Below, piece after piece: positions 1-5,187 of a stretch of 5,187 nucleotides of DNA. Source of the DNA: DMER01 sp003451645 (GTDB lineage: Bacteria > Pseudomonadota > Alphaproteobacteria > Micropepsales > Micropepsaceae); NCBI GenBank assembly GCA_031976175.1, contig DALYLR010000087.1:1-5187 (forward strand), in the 5' to 3' direction. How positions within the stretch are numbered: the stretch's first letter is position 1; each line of letters begins with the position of its first letter. The notes beneath the pieces are model-generated. The model ran no database searches, was not told the origin of the DNA, and saw only the letters and a program-made list of their open reading frames with translations. The translations under genes were made by a program, and so were the position numbers.

Positions 1-2576
1 GTAGCCGAGATAGTGACTACGGCGACACCGTTATACGTGAAGGTGCCGCTGTTGGCGATGTTAATTGACGCGCTCGACGCGGTAATGTTGGCCCATTCGA
101 CCGACACAGCGTTGTTAGTGAACTGCAACATCGCGCTGGCGTTTGTGGGGTCTCCGAGAATGGCCAAAGCGCGGTTCGCGGCAAGATTGGTGTGGAAAAA
201 GCTGTTGCCAGAATTGTTGAAGGTGGCCCCAGCATTCATGGCAACAGAATTGCTGTATGTCTGCGTCCCGCTCCATGTGACGTTTCCGGCAACTGTCCCG
301 CTGATGGTCGGGCTGGAGAGGGTTTTGTTCGAGAGTGTGTCGGTTGAGGAGACGGTCGGGATTGCGACGCCGCTTGCGAGGATCGCGCCGGTAGGGCCAA
401 CTTGGAAGTGGTTTGTCGACCCGCCGTTGTTCGAGATAACAAAGTTTCTGCTGTCGTCAACAAAAATCCTGCTACGCTCGCTGTTGGTCGAGTTTCCGAA
501 GAACAGATAAGAAGGGTTTGTACCCGAGCCGCGCGCGTAGAACGCGCCGTAGCCAGCGCCGCCTTGCGATGTGACGATTGTGTCCGTGGATTGCTGGAAG
601 GTGATGGCACCACTGAAAGTCGCCGAACCAGCCACCGTACCGCTGATCGTGGGGGAGGAAAGAGTCTTGTTGCTGAGCGTGTCGGTTGAGGAGATGGTGG
701 GGACGGCGGTTCCTGCCGAGGTGATCGCGCCCGTGACGGTCAATGCCCCGGTGTTGCTGAAGATCGCAGCGTTCGCGTTGTTCGTGCCGATGATGAGCGA
801 GTTGTTGGTATGGAGATAGGTGATGAAGCCGATATCGACATCATCGCTGTCGCCGAACAGAATGCGGGCTTCAGCCGCGTTGCCAGAGACGATGCCAATC
901 GCAGTGTTGAAGTTTGTGCCGCCAGTCGAAATGACTCGCAGACTTTCATCGCCAGCCGCTGTCGGCGCAGTGCCGGAGCGAAGAATGGTGATCAGGCTGC
1001 CCGAGAACGTCCACGCACCTGTCGCTGTCGGGCTCCCAGCCACCGTCCCGCTGATGGTCGGACTGGAGAGGGTTTTGTTTGTGAGAATATCGGTTGAGGA
1101 GATGGTGGGGACGGCTACGCCGCCGGACGTTATCGCGCCAAAAACGGTAAGATTTCCGTTGCTGTTGTTCGACGCGAGCAATACCGTACCGCCGGTATTG
1201 GAAGCCATGAATGCGTTGGTTGAAGTGGCTCCGATGTAACCCGCCGTGGTCGCGTCATAGCGAAGCTCGATAAGATATTGAGAGAAGGAGCTAGCGCTAG
1301 GCCTGTCAAAGCTAGTCGGGTTGTTGGCCGTGAAGCGGGCCTGCCCGCTCTGGTTAAGCGTGCCTGATGAAGTGATTGTCCCGCTCAGCGTTGGACCAGA
1401 AAGAGTCTTGTTAGTGAGGGTGTCGGTGCTGGTCGTCGTCACCATGGGAGACCCGCTCACGCGCGGGGCGGCGTCGAAGAACCAGTAGTTGTTGGCGAAG
1501 TCGTAGCCAAATTCATCGCCGGTTGAGTTGACACCGCCGTCGATGGGTAGGAACGTTCCAGCGGTTCCCGATCCCTGAAAGTAGAACGCGATGCTGTTGT
1601 TGGTGACAGTCGAGTTTTGCAGGCTGAAGCAAATGGAGCCAGAAGCGACACCAGAGCCGATATCCTGACGTGCGCTCCACGTATTAGCCCCGTTGAGCAG
1701 CGGAACGTTCGCTCCGCTCGTGCCGGTGTTCTGCGTTGCCGCTGTGCCGAGGACGAGGTTGGTGCGCGAGGTCGAAACGCTTGAGACGTCGCTCAGATTG
1801 TTTGCGGCTTGGAGTGCGGTGCCTCCGGCTGTTACGCCTAACGTTGCACGGGCCGTGGCCGCATCAGGGTCATCAAGCAGGGTGCGCGCGAAAGCAGTCA
1901 GCGTGGTGACGGATGCCGTCGAAGTGCCTGTGAAATACGGGAGCGCATCTGCGGCCGGCGATACAGTTGAAAGCGTTCCAAGCACGGCGCTGTAGGCCTG
2001 AACGTTGGTGCCAATGGTCACGCCGAGCGTGGCCCGCGCGGTAGCGGCGTCGGCATCATCCAGAATCGTTCTCGCAAAAGACGTCAGAGACGTGACAGTT
2101 GCAGCGGACGAGCTCGTGAAGTAGGGAAGCGTATCAGTGGCGGGAGTAACGCCAGACAAGGCAGCAAGACCAGTTGTCTCAGAAACGGCAACGCTGTTGA
2201 CGTTCGTGCCGTCGCAGTAAACAACTGACGTCTTTCCTGACAGGATCGTCGGCCCGGTGCCGCCAGATGTCTTCACAGTCACGGACTGAGTCGTGCTGTT
2301 TTTGATCACATAAACTTTAGAAACGGCCGGAACGATACACTGGCGGGTAGCCGTGTTGGTCCCGGTCAGTTCGATGACGGCGTTGCGGGCTTGGTCGGAA
2401 GAGCCGTTTGCCGTAGTTAACGTTACGTTAGCGTCGGCCATGGCAATGGAGAGATAGCCAGCGACGGCTTTCTCCATAAGATCGTAGGACGTGTTGACAG
2501 TCGTACCCCAAGTACCGGACTGCTCGCCGGTGCCGGGTTTTTCAATACGGAGGCTGGTTGTATATGTTGACGCCAT
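1..2576 (-). CDS. Modular phage tail fibre protein, 3' end cut by the window
   Basis: An uninterrupted reading frame of 858 codons starts at ATG (2576-2574) and is still open at base 1, so the C-terminus is missing. The N-terminus (MASTYTTSLRIEKPGTGEQS, then GTWGTTVN) and residues to about 130 match the N-terminal domain found on many podovirus-type fibre proteins, which I infer attaches the fibre to the tail. Residues 145-268 hold two 62-residue repeats with the motif FARTxLDD.DAATARATLGV. From about residue 380, divergent modules are separated by a linker of the form STDTLxNKTLSSPTISGTVAG (its KTL leucines are residues 392, 503, 639 and 753). Module text such as ILFGDSDD and YLFFGNSTSERSRIF resembles the beta-rich modules of receptor-binding fibres, which often end in an S74 chaperone domain; that end is not visible. 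Composition is rich in Ser, Thr, Gly, Asn and Ala. The Shine-Dalgarno is weak (GGGG six bases before ATG). Likely role: host receptor recognition. Confidence 0.88.
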   Translation of the reverse strand, partial: MASTYTTSLRIEKPGTGEQSGTWGTTVNTSYDLMEKAVAGYLSIAMADANVTLTTANGSSDQARNAVIELTGTNTATRQCIVPAVSKVYVIKNSTTQSVTVKTSGGTGPTILSGKTSVVYCDGTNVNSVAVSETTGLAALSGVTPATDTLPYFTSSSAATVTSLTSFARTILDDADAATARATLGVTIGTNVQAYSAVLGTLSTVSPAADALPYFTGTSTASVTTLTAFARTLLDDPDAATARATLGVTAGGTALQAANNLSDVSSVSTSRTNLVLGTAATQNTGTSGANVPLLNGANTWSARQDIGSGVASGSICFSLQNSTVTNNSIAFYFQGSGTAGTFLPIDGGVNSTGDEFGYDFANNYWFFDAAPRVSGSPMVTTTSTDTLTNKTLSGPTLSGTITSSGTLNQSGQARFTANNPTSFDRPSASSFSQYLIELRYDATTAGYIGATSTNAFMASNTGGTVLLASNNSNGNLTVFGAITSGGVAVPTISSTDILTNKTLSSPTISGTVAGSPTATGAWTFSGSLITILRSGTAPTAAGDESLRVISTGGTNFNTAIGIVSGNAAEARILFGDSDDVDIGFITYLHTNNSLIIGTNNANAAIFSNTGALTVTGAITSAGTAVPTISSTDTLSNKTLSSPTISGTVAGSATFSGAITFQQSTDTIVTSQGGAGYGAFYARGSGTNPSYLFFGNSTNSERSRIFVDDSRNFVISNNGGSTNHFQVGPTGAILASGVAIPTVSSTDTLSNKTLSSPTISGTVAGNVTWSGTQTYSNSVAMNAGATFNNSGNSFFHTNLAANRALAILGDPTNASAMLQFTNNAVSVEWANITASSASINIANSGTFTYNGVAVVTISA
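289..1454 (-). repeat. Four dispersed copies of an ~84-bp fibre linker repeat
   Basis: Related DNA segments lie at about 289-372, 630-713, 1038-1121 and, more diverged, 1372-1454, all in the same frame of the fibre gene. They encode the linker that joins successive modules. By eye, the 71-bp cores at 301-371 and 1051-1121 agree at about 60 positions. The 1372-1454 copy keeps STDTLTNKTLSGPTLSGT but loses the preceding VAVPTIS. The segments between copies differ in length (linker spacings 111, 136 and 114 residues) and in sequence. The sequence at bases 3-50 (YNGVAVVTISA) is the entry to a fifth linker cut by the window edge. Confidence 0.8.
1773..2144 (-). repeat. Tandem pair of 186-bp (62-residue) repeats in the fibre
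   Basis: Residues 145-206 (bases 1959-2144) and 207-268 (bases 1773-1958) repeat the same layout: P-A-x-D-x-LPYFT, a Ser/Thr/Ala stretch ending in a TxLTxFART, then LDD-x-DAATARATLGVT. In the core starting at FART, 19 of 21 residues agree. The DNA has diverged more than the protein. This motif is common just after the N-terminal domain in phage fibres and probably forms a shaft or oligomerisation segment; that role is an inference. Confidence 0.75.
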
Positions 2577-2600
2577 TTCGTACCCCGAAAATCAGGGCCG

Positions 2601-2609
2601 AGTATACCA
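2601..2609 (-). promoter_or_regulatory. Candidate extended -10 promoter before the fibre gene
   Basis: On the minus strand TGGTATACT fits the extended -10 pattern TGn-TATAAT with one mismatch in the hexamer. It sits at the stop of the 138-residue gene, about 25 bases before the fibre ATG. I see no -35 hexamer at 16-18 bases upstream, so this is a weak candidate that could add separate expression of the fibre. Confidence 0.3.
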
Positions 2610-3026
2610 TTAGGCGATCTTCAACAGGGGGAAGTCGGACCCGGCCGCTGGCATGGTCACAGTGAACGTCGTGCCCTGCGTTGACCTGTCTCCGCCAAAA
2701 TTGATGACGGCGATAGCTTTGTTGGATTTGGAAGAGTTGTAAATCAACGCTCCTCGGGCCGTGATCGTGGCGGCCGGCCAGCTTGGGCTGGTGAATACAG
2801 CCTCGACGCTCTGCCCACTTTGCGTAAAAGTGACTTCACTAACTGCCCCGCCTGCGGAATAGCCCGTGCCGCTTACTTCTCCCGTCGCGGTATAGGCCGT
2901 TGTGTCCGAGGATAGGGACGCTGAGTCGCTATAGAGCGCGACTTTGATAACGTCGTCTTCAAGGTCGTGAATAGCTTGCAGCAATTCCAGCTTGAACGAT
3001 TTGCAGATGCCTTGATAGATGGCCAA
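2610..3026 (-). CDS. Conserved phage protein of 138 residues, probable virion component
   Basis: The frame begins at TTG (3026-3024), directly after the TAA of the adaptor gene (3029-3027), and ends with TAA at 2612-2610. No other start is plausible: the next Met is near the C-terminus, and an exact AGGAGG lies five bases before the TTG. The N-terminal part (IYQGICKSFKLELLQAIHDL) looks helical. It is followed by a Thr/Ser/Gly-rich beta-type region with a TAYTATGEVSGTGYSAGG stretch and the signature ARGALIYNSSKSNKAIAVIN. I recognise that signature from small proteins next to connector and tail genes in other phages, but their function is not established to my knowledge. No signal peptide, membrane segment or cysteine pair is visible; the single Cys is residue 8. 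Position between adaptor and fibre suggests a head or tail structural part (inference). Confidence 0.88.
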   Translation of the reverse strand: MAIYQGICKSFKLELLQAIHDLEDDVIKVALYSDSASLSSDTTAYTATGEVSGTGYSAGGAVSEVTFTQSGQSVEAVFTSPSWPAATITARGALIYNSSKSNKAIAVINFGGDRSTQGTTFTVTMPAAGSDFPLLKIA

Positions 3027-3695
3027 TTACCCCTCCTGCACTTCAGGACGGATGTAGTCTTTCCGCCGTCTATCATCCCGGGCCTTGCCCTCCTGCTCGA
3101 CCTTCGTCAGTCCTGCCGCTTCTTTGAATTGACGCTCGTAAGTGGCCGCCAGTTCAAGATCGACAATGTAAAGAGCGGCATGCATAAGCGCCCCATAAAC
3201 AAGGGCAGTCCTCATATTTGTGCTGATCCAAGTCGTTCCGCTTCCCGCCCCGGCAGTCAAAGAAGCCGGGCGGCTGGAATATTCTAGATCATAGGAATAC
3301 GTGGTGTCAGGGATTGGCCGCACCTTCAGCCGCGACGTAGTGCCGTCGTCACCTTGGGAGTAGAATAAAGGACGCGCGCGGGCCGCAGTAGCGGATGACG
3401 GGAAAGCCGCAGAAAGATACGAAGCGTCCTTGTGCTTCAGTTGATACCTGTCGTTTCCAGAAATAACTTCAAATTTCAGTGGAGCGATGTAGTCTGACGG
3501 AAGCGTAATGTGCTCGTTGCCGGTCGTGAAGCTCCCGGTGACTGTCTTTGTCATGACAGGAAGCTGGCAGTTTTTGATGATCGTGTCTTCAGCCTGCTTG
3601 ATAAAGTCAGGGATGTGCGTTTCAAAAGTCGACTCGTCGTCGGACTGGATTGTGTCCTCGATCAAAGTCACAAGCTGATCATAAGTAATCGACAT
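3027..3695 (-). CDS. SU10-type portal-tail adaptor protein
   Basis: This 222-residue protein matches the adaptor family described from Escherichia phage SU10, which forms a ring below the portal and joins head to tail. Typical features are an N-terminal helical region with DFIKQAEDTIIKN (residues 30-42), then a beta segment GSFTTGNEHITLPSDYIAPL (54-73), a segment LKVRPIPDTTYSYDLEY (123-139), a later helix with ALVYGALMHAALYI, and a charged C-terminus (KARDDRRRKDYIRPEVQEG). ATG is at 3695-3693, three bases after the TAA of the zinc-ribbon gene (3701-3699), with only a weak GGCGG ribosome site, so translational coupling is likely. The following gene starts at the base after its TAA. Length and order fit the family. 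The family call rests on recalled sequence features, not on a search. Confidence 0.85.
   Translation of the reverse strand: MSITYDQLVTLIEDTIQSDDESTFETHIPDFIKQAEDTIIKNCQLPVMTKTVTGSFTTGNEHITLPSDYIAPLKFEVISGNDRYQLKHKDASYLSAAFPSSATAARARPLFYSQGDDGTTSRLKVRPIPDTTYSYDLEYSSRPASLTAGAGSGTTWISTNMRTALVYGALMHAALYIVDLELAATYERQFKEAAGLTKVEQEGKARDDRRRKDYIRPEVQEG
3032..3037 (-). promoter_or_regulatory. Consensus Shine-Dalgarno fixing a TTG start
   Basis: AGGAGG on the minus strand lies inside the end of the adaptor gene, five bases upstream of the TTG codon at 3026-3024. It is the strongest ribosome-binding site in the window and the main reason for accepting the TTG start. Confidence 0.8.
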
Positions 3696-3698
3696 GAC

Positions 3699-3983
3699 TT
3701 ACCGCCAGATAAAACGCGTTGAAATGACCATAGCAGGATTATTGCCGACCGGAGCCCATGCCCACATCGACGACAAATTCTGATCAAATACAGGGTCTTC
3801 CAGAGATGTATCTTCTTCTATGTCGAACGCATCAGGATCGTCGCGCGTGTTCCACGGATCGTAGCAGGACCGGCAGACCCTAAGCGGCTCCTTGTTTGGC
3901 TGGTTCTCATAGGTCAGCTTTGCGAGCGGATATTGCCATCCACAACGCTCACAATGTCCTATTGCGTTCTTTTCTGATGCCAT
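3699..3983 (-). CDS. Small four-cysteine zinc-ribbon phage protein
   Basis: A 94-residue protein with two CxxC knuckles, C11-C14 (CERC) and C37-C40 (CRSC), 22 residues apart, which is the pattern of a zinc-ribbon. The sequence around them (CGWQYPLAKLTYE and VCRSCYDPWN) resembles small proteins that often sit between gp4-like and adaptor genes in podovirus-like phages. The middle (about 45-65) is very acidic and the C-terminus is hydrophobic/aromatic (SSMWAWAPVG). The ATG (3983-3981) shares one base with the TAA of the gp4-like gene (TAATG), and no good Shine-Dalgarno is present, so expression probably depends on coupling. Function is unknown; a structural zinc site in the connector or an assembly factor are both possible. 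The missing basic surface and the acidic middle make DNA binding less likely. Confidence 0.85.
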   Translation of the reverse strand: MASEKNAIGHCERCGWQYPLAKLTYENQPNKEPLRVCRSCYDPWNTRDDPDAFDIEEDTSLEDPVFDQNLSSMWAWAPVGNNPAMVISTRFIWR

Positions 3984-4666
3984 TAGATGCTTGGCCTCAC
4001 GAAGAAGCTCGACCTGTCCCGATCCTCATCCTTGGCGAACTGAAGCTGCTGATTGTAGATCGGCAGGAGGAAGGACGCCTTGGCTGACATTTCAGCCGCC
4101 TTCTTGCCCTTCGCATTCTTGATTGCGATCTTGATTGCCAGCCCGGTGATCAGGGCGGGGATGAAGCGAGTTGGCATATCCATTGTGGCCGTGGCCCCGC
4201 CTGCGTCCTGCATCCTGCGAATACGCCAATACACCAGCGTATATGTCGTATCAGGGACTGGCCAAAGACGAATGACAGGTGTCAGGGTGCGCTCGATAAG
4301 CATCGTTGTTGGCCTGCCTGTCTGGTTCTTGTTGGTGATGCCTGACCAGCGCGGGAACGCTACGCGGGCCAGCCTGTAGTCGGTTTGAGAAGTTCCAGTG
4401 CCGGTGCGAATGGCTGCATGCAGAAGATCGATAGTGTCTGCCGGAAGGTCATACATCCCGTCGCCAGCAACCAGAGACAGTGTCACTTCCTCAACCGTCC
4501 ACAGGTTAAGACCTTCATTTCCCCATTCAAGTTTCAGAAGATCGAGGCTGCGCATGGCAGATTCGTAGTCATTGCCGGTGCGCAACTCAACGCCGGCAAG
4601 CTCGAAAGCTTCCTCAAGAATAGTAAGATTGTCAGGATTGAACGCGGTCGTTCCGGACGTGGCCAT
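3983..4666 (-). CDS. P22 gp4-like tail accessory / head-completion protein
   Basis: This 227-residue protein matches the family of phage P22 gp4, the first tail accessory factor that docks on the portal after packaging and helps hold DNA in the head. Visible marks are the N-terminal ATSGTTAFNPDNLTILEEAF, a helix with LLKLEWGNEGLNLWTVEEV (43-61), YDLPADTIDLL (72-82), RLWPVPDTTYTLVYWRIRR (133-151) and a helical C-terminal half with repeated AlaLys-rich turns ending DRSSFFVRPSI. ATG at 4666-4664 has AGGAG six bases upstream. That ribosome site lies inside an inverted repeat, so translation may be controlled by RNA folding. It is first in a tightly packed block with the zinc-ribbon and adaptor genes. 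The hydrolase activity reported for P22 gp4 cannot be judged from this sequence. Confidence 0.87.
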   Translation of the reverse strand: MATSGTTAFNPDNLTILEEAFELAGVELRTGNDYESAMRSLDLLKLEWGNEGLNLWTVEEVTLSLVAGDGMYDLPADTIDLLHAAIRTGTGTSQTDYRLARVAFPRWSGITNKNQTGRPTTMLIERTLTPVIRLWPVPDTTYTLVYWRIRRMQDAGGATATMDMPTRFIPALITGLAIKIAIKNAKGKKAAEMSAKASFLLPIYNQQLQFAKDEDRDRSSFFVRPSI

Positions 4667-4688
4667 GCAAATCTCCTAGCGGAGTTGC
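4667..4688 (-). promoter_or_regulatory. Inverted repeat enclosing the gp4-like gene's ribosome-binding site
   Basis: On the minus strand GCAACTCC (4688-4681), loop GCTA, then GGAG, a two-base bulge AT and TTGC (4676-4667) form an 8-bp stem ending right before the ATG at 4666. The AGGAG Shine-Dalgarno (4677-4673) lies in the 3' arm and adjoining loop base. It could mask translation in long transcripts, or act as an operator dyad. There is no T-run after it, so it is not a normal terminator. Confidence 0.5.
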
Positions 4689-4694
4689 ATTATA
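4689..4694 (-). promoter_or_regulatory. Consensus -10 hexamer before the gp4-like gene
   Basis: TATAAT on the minus strand is a perfect sigma70-type -10 hexamer overlapping the TAA stop of the helix-turn-helix gene. The best -35 at normal spacing matches only three of six bases, so activity would need an activator or a different sigma contact. Predicted start would be near 4682, inside the 5' arm of the inverted repeat. Confidence 0.35.
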
Positions 4695-4962
4695 CCTTGT
4701 TTCGCCGGGCTTTCTCTGCTTGAAAAAGACGGAACAATTTTTCGTAGTGATCGGGAGGGGCGTTCAGGGCTTTGCCGAAGGCGGCCGACGCGACAGGGCC
4801 AATACTTGCCTTTCCGGACAAGACCCTGCTAGCCATGGCTGTTGAGCAACCATTACGCGCTACAGAACGCTTTGATACACCCTGATCAGCGAATTCCTGC
4901 GAAAGAAATTCTCCGAAGTGCGAGTATTTGTCGCACAAGTCGGACACGTAATCGTCAATCAT
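4690..4962 (-). CDS. Small Xre/Cro-like helix-turn-helix DNA-binding protein
   Basis: A 90-residue protein whose centre fits the lambda-repressor-like fold: helix 2 around SKRSVARN (30-37), turn GCS (38-40), recognition helix TAMASRVLSGK (41-51), then ASAAFGKALNAPPDHYEKLF (58-77), which matches the usual helix 4 and the A-L-x-x-P-P turn. The ends are short: an acidic N-terminus (MIDDYVSDLCDKY) and a basic C-terminus (EKARRNKV). It has no extra dimerisation or protease domain, so it is a minimal regulator. ATG is at 4962-4960 with only a weak ribosome site. It is placed between structural genes, is preceded by a region with a promoter-like element and dyads, and its stop overlaps a TATAAT. Autoregulation and control of the connector genes are plausible inferences. 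Alternatives are an antitoxin-like protein without a visible toxin, or a moron gene. Confidence 0.8.
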   Translation of the reverse strand: MIDDYVSDLCDKYSHFGEFLSQEFADQGVSKRSVARNGCSTAMASRVLSGKASIGPVASAAFGKALNAPPDHYEKLFRLFQAEKARRNKV

Positions 4963-4981
4963 CTTGCCGGCCTAAATGGAT

Positions 4982-5006
4982 GGGGCCGGGCTTTCTGCCC
5001 GGCCCC
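4982..5006 (-). terminator. Perfect 10-bp GC-rich hairpin, terminator-like
   Basis: Arms 4982-4991 and 4997-5006 are perfect inverted copies (ggggccgggc on the plus strand) with a 5-base loop. The stem is all G/C. On the minus strand it is followed by ATCCATTTA, only moderately T-rich, and on the plus strand by TTGG, so intrinsic termination is possible but not classical. It lies downstream of the partial gene and 20 bases before the helix-turn-helix start, where it could stop or weaken readthrough. Confidence 0.55.
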
Positions 5007-5025
5007 TTGGAGTAGTCCCAATGAT

Positions 5026-5078
5026 GGAAGCCGAGGGATACGCGCCCGCAGCTTCCAATCCCTCGTATATAAGAGGGA
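5026..5078 (-). repeat. Interlocking inverted repeats in the intergenic region
   Basis: Plus-strand elements are ggaagc (5026-5031), cgaggga (5032-5038), gcttcc (5051-5056), tccctcg (5059-5065) and gaggga (5073-5078). The first pairs with the third. The fourth can pair with either the second or the fifth. The pair 5059-5064/5073-5078 frames a TATATA and looks like an operator dyad; the third half-site is at 5032-5038. The 12 bases at 5079-5090 hold another small dyad, GGTT-AATA-AACC. Confidence 0.55.
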
Positions 5079-5095
5079 GGTTAATAAACCGTCAC
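5066..5095 (-). promoter_or_regulatory. Candidate promoter for the helix-turn-helix gene
   Basis: On the minus strand GTGACG (5095-5090, four of six matches to TTGACA) and TATATA (5071-5066, four of six to TATAAT) are 18 bases apart. The -35 begins at the last base of the upstream gene's stop codon. The start would fall near 5059, leaving a leader of about 95 bases before the ATG at 4962. The surrounding dyad suggests repressor control. Confidence 0.4.
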
Positions 5096-5187
5096 TAGAC
5101 CGTGGCTGAGAACGGCGTTGCTTCCGTGCCCGTGCCGGCCAGATGCGCGACAACAGACCAGACGCCAGCCGCGATATCCTGAAACTC
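5095..5187 (-). CDS. C-terminal 30 residues of an unrecognised phage gene
   Basis: From the window edge the minus strand reads in frame EFQDIAAGVWSVVAHLAG, then TGTEATPFSATV, ending at TAG (5097-5095). The composition (helix followed by a Thr/Pro-rich tail) looks like a real coding end. The reading frame stops just before the promoter-like region, and it lies upstream of the connector genes on the same strand. In related gene orders this position is held by head genes such as the major capsid or a small head protein, but 30 residues are too few to name it. Confidence 0.6.
   Translation of the reverse strand, partial: EFQDIAAGVWSVVAHLAGTGTEATPFSATV

Noticed and set aside
13..1239. Several plus-strand frames (13-510, 402-689, 571-819, 810-1097, 820-1239) with repeated hydrophobic motifs
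   Set aside because: They are antisense to the open fibre frame. Their repeated motif is the reverse of the fibre linker, they overlap each other, and none has a convincing ribosome site.
1291..1300. Perfect palindrome ctagcgctag
   Set aside because: Lies inside the fibre coding frame and codes normal residues; a short palindrome without context.
1..1454. CRISPR array or diversity-generating retroelement variable repeat in the repetitive region
   Set aside because: The repeats are unevenly spaced, diverged and in one coding frame. No reverse transcriptase or adenine-biased template/variable pair is visible.
1693..1995. Plus-strand frame of 100 residues
   Set aside because: Antisense to the tandem repeats of the fibre; Val/Ala-rich composition is that of a shadow frame.
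4080..4379. Plus-strand frame with a hydrophobic N-terminus resembling a membrane segment
   Set aside because: Fully antisense to the well-supported gp4-like gene, with no ribosome site or conserved features.
4704..4996. 12-bp direct repeat gccgggctttct at 4704-4715 and 4985-4996 flanking the helix-turn-helix gene, possible insertion scar
   Set aside because: About one 12-bp repeat is expected by chance in a window of this size, and one copy is part of the GC hairpin, so it is weak evidence for insertion.
4959..5153. Minus-strand frame of 64 residues over the intergenic region
   Set aside because: It overlaps the end of the partial gene in another frame, runs through the promoter-like region and GC hairpin, and is Arg/Ser/Pro-rich without any recognisable motif.

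Overview
The window reads as part of a tailed-phage (or prophage) late region, with every supported gene on the minus strand. The recognisable set is two successive head-tail connector proteins, a tail fibre and small virion-type proteins, which is typical of short-tailed (podovirus-like) phages. The DNA is moderately GC-rich and fits a proteobacterial host, but nothing here identifies the host. There is no integrase, tRNA or attachment site, so a free phage and an integrated prophage cannot be told apart.

In transcription order (high to low coordinates): the C-terminal 30 residues of an unrecognised gene (5095-5187); a 132-nt intergenic region (4963-5094) with a candidate promoter, several interlocking inverted repeats and a perfect 10-bp GC-rich hairpin; a small Xre-like helix-turn-helix protein (4690-4962); a 23-nt gap with a hairpin that contains the next gene's Shine-Dalgarno sequence; a P22 gp4-like tail accessory/head-completion protein (3983-4666); a small four-cysteine zinc-ribbon protein (3699-3983); an SU10-type portal-tail adaptor (3027-3695); a 138-residue conserved phage protein starting at TTG (2610-3026); and a long modular tail fibre (2576 down to base 1, 858 codons) that runs off the window.

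The gp4-like, zinc-ribbon, adaptor and 138-residue genes are packed with overlaps or gaps of at most 3 nt and probably form one translationally coupled block that builds the portal-tail interface. The fibre follows after 33 nt and may also have its own weak promoter. It has a conserved N-terminal domain, two tandem 62-residue repeats, then divergent beta-rich modules separated by a conserved linker.

The part least explained by standard phage architecture is 4667-5095: a DNA-binding protein placed between structural genes, with promoter-like elements and dyads on both sides. This looks like a moron-type insertion or a local control switch for the connector/tail genes. No wholly new system can be demonstrated from sequence alone.
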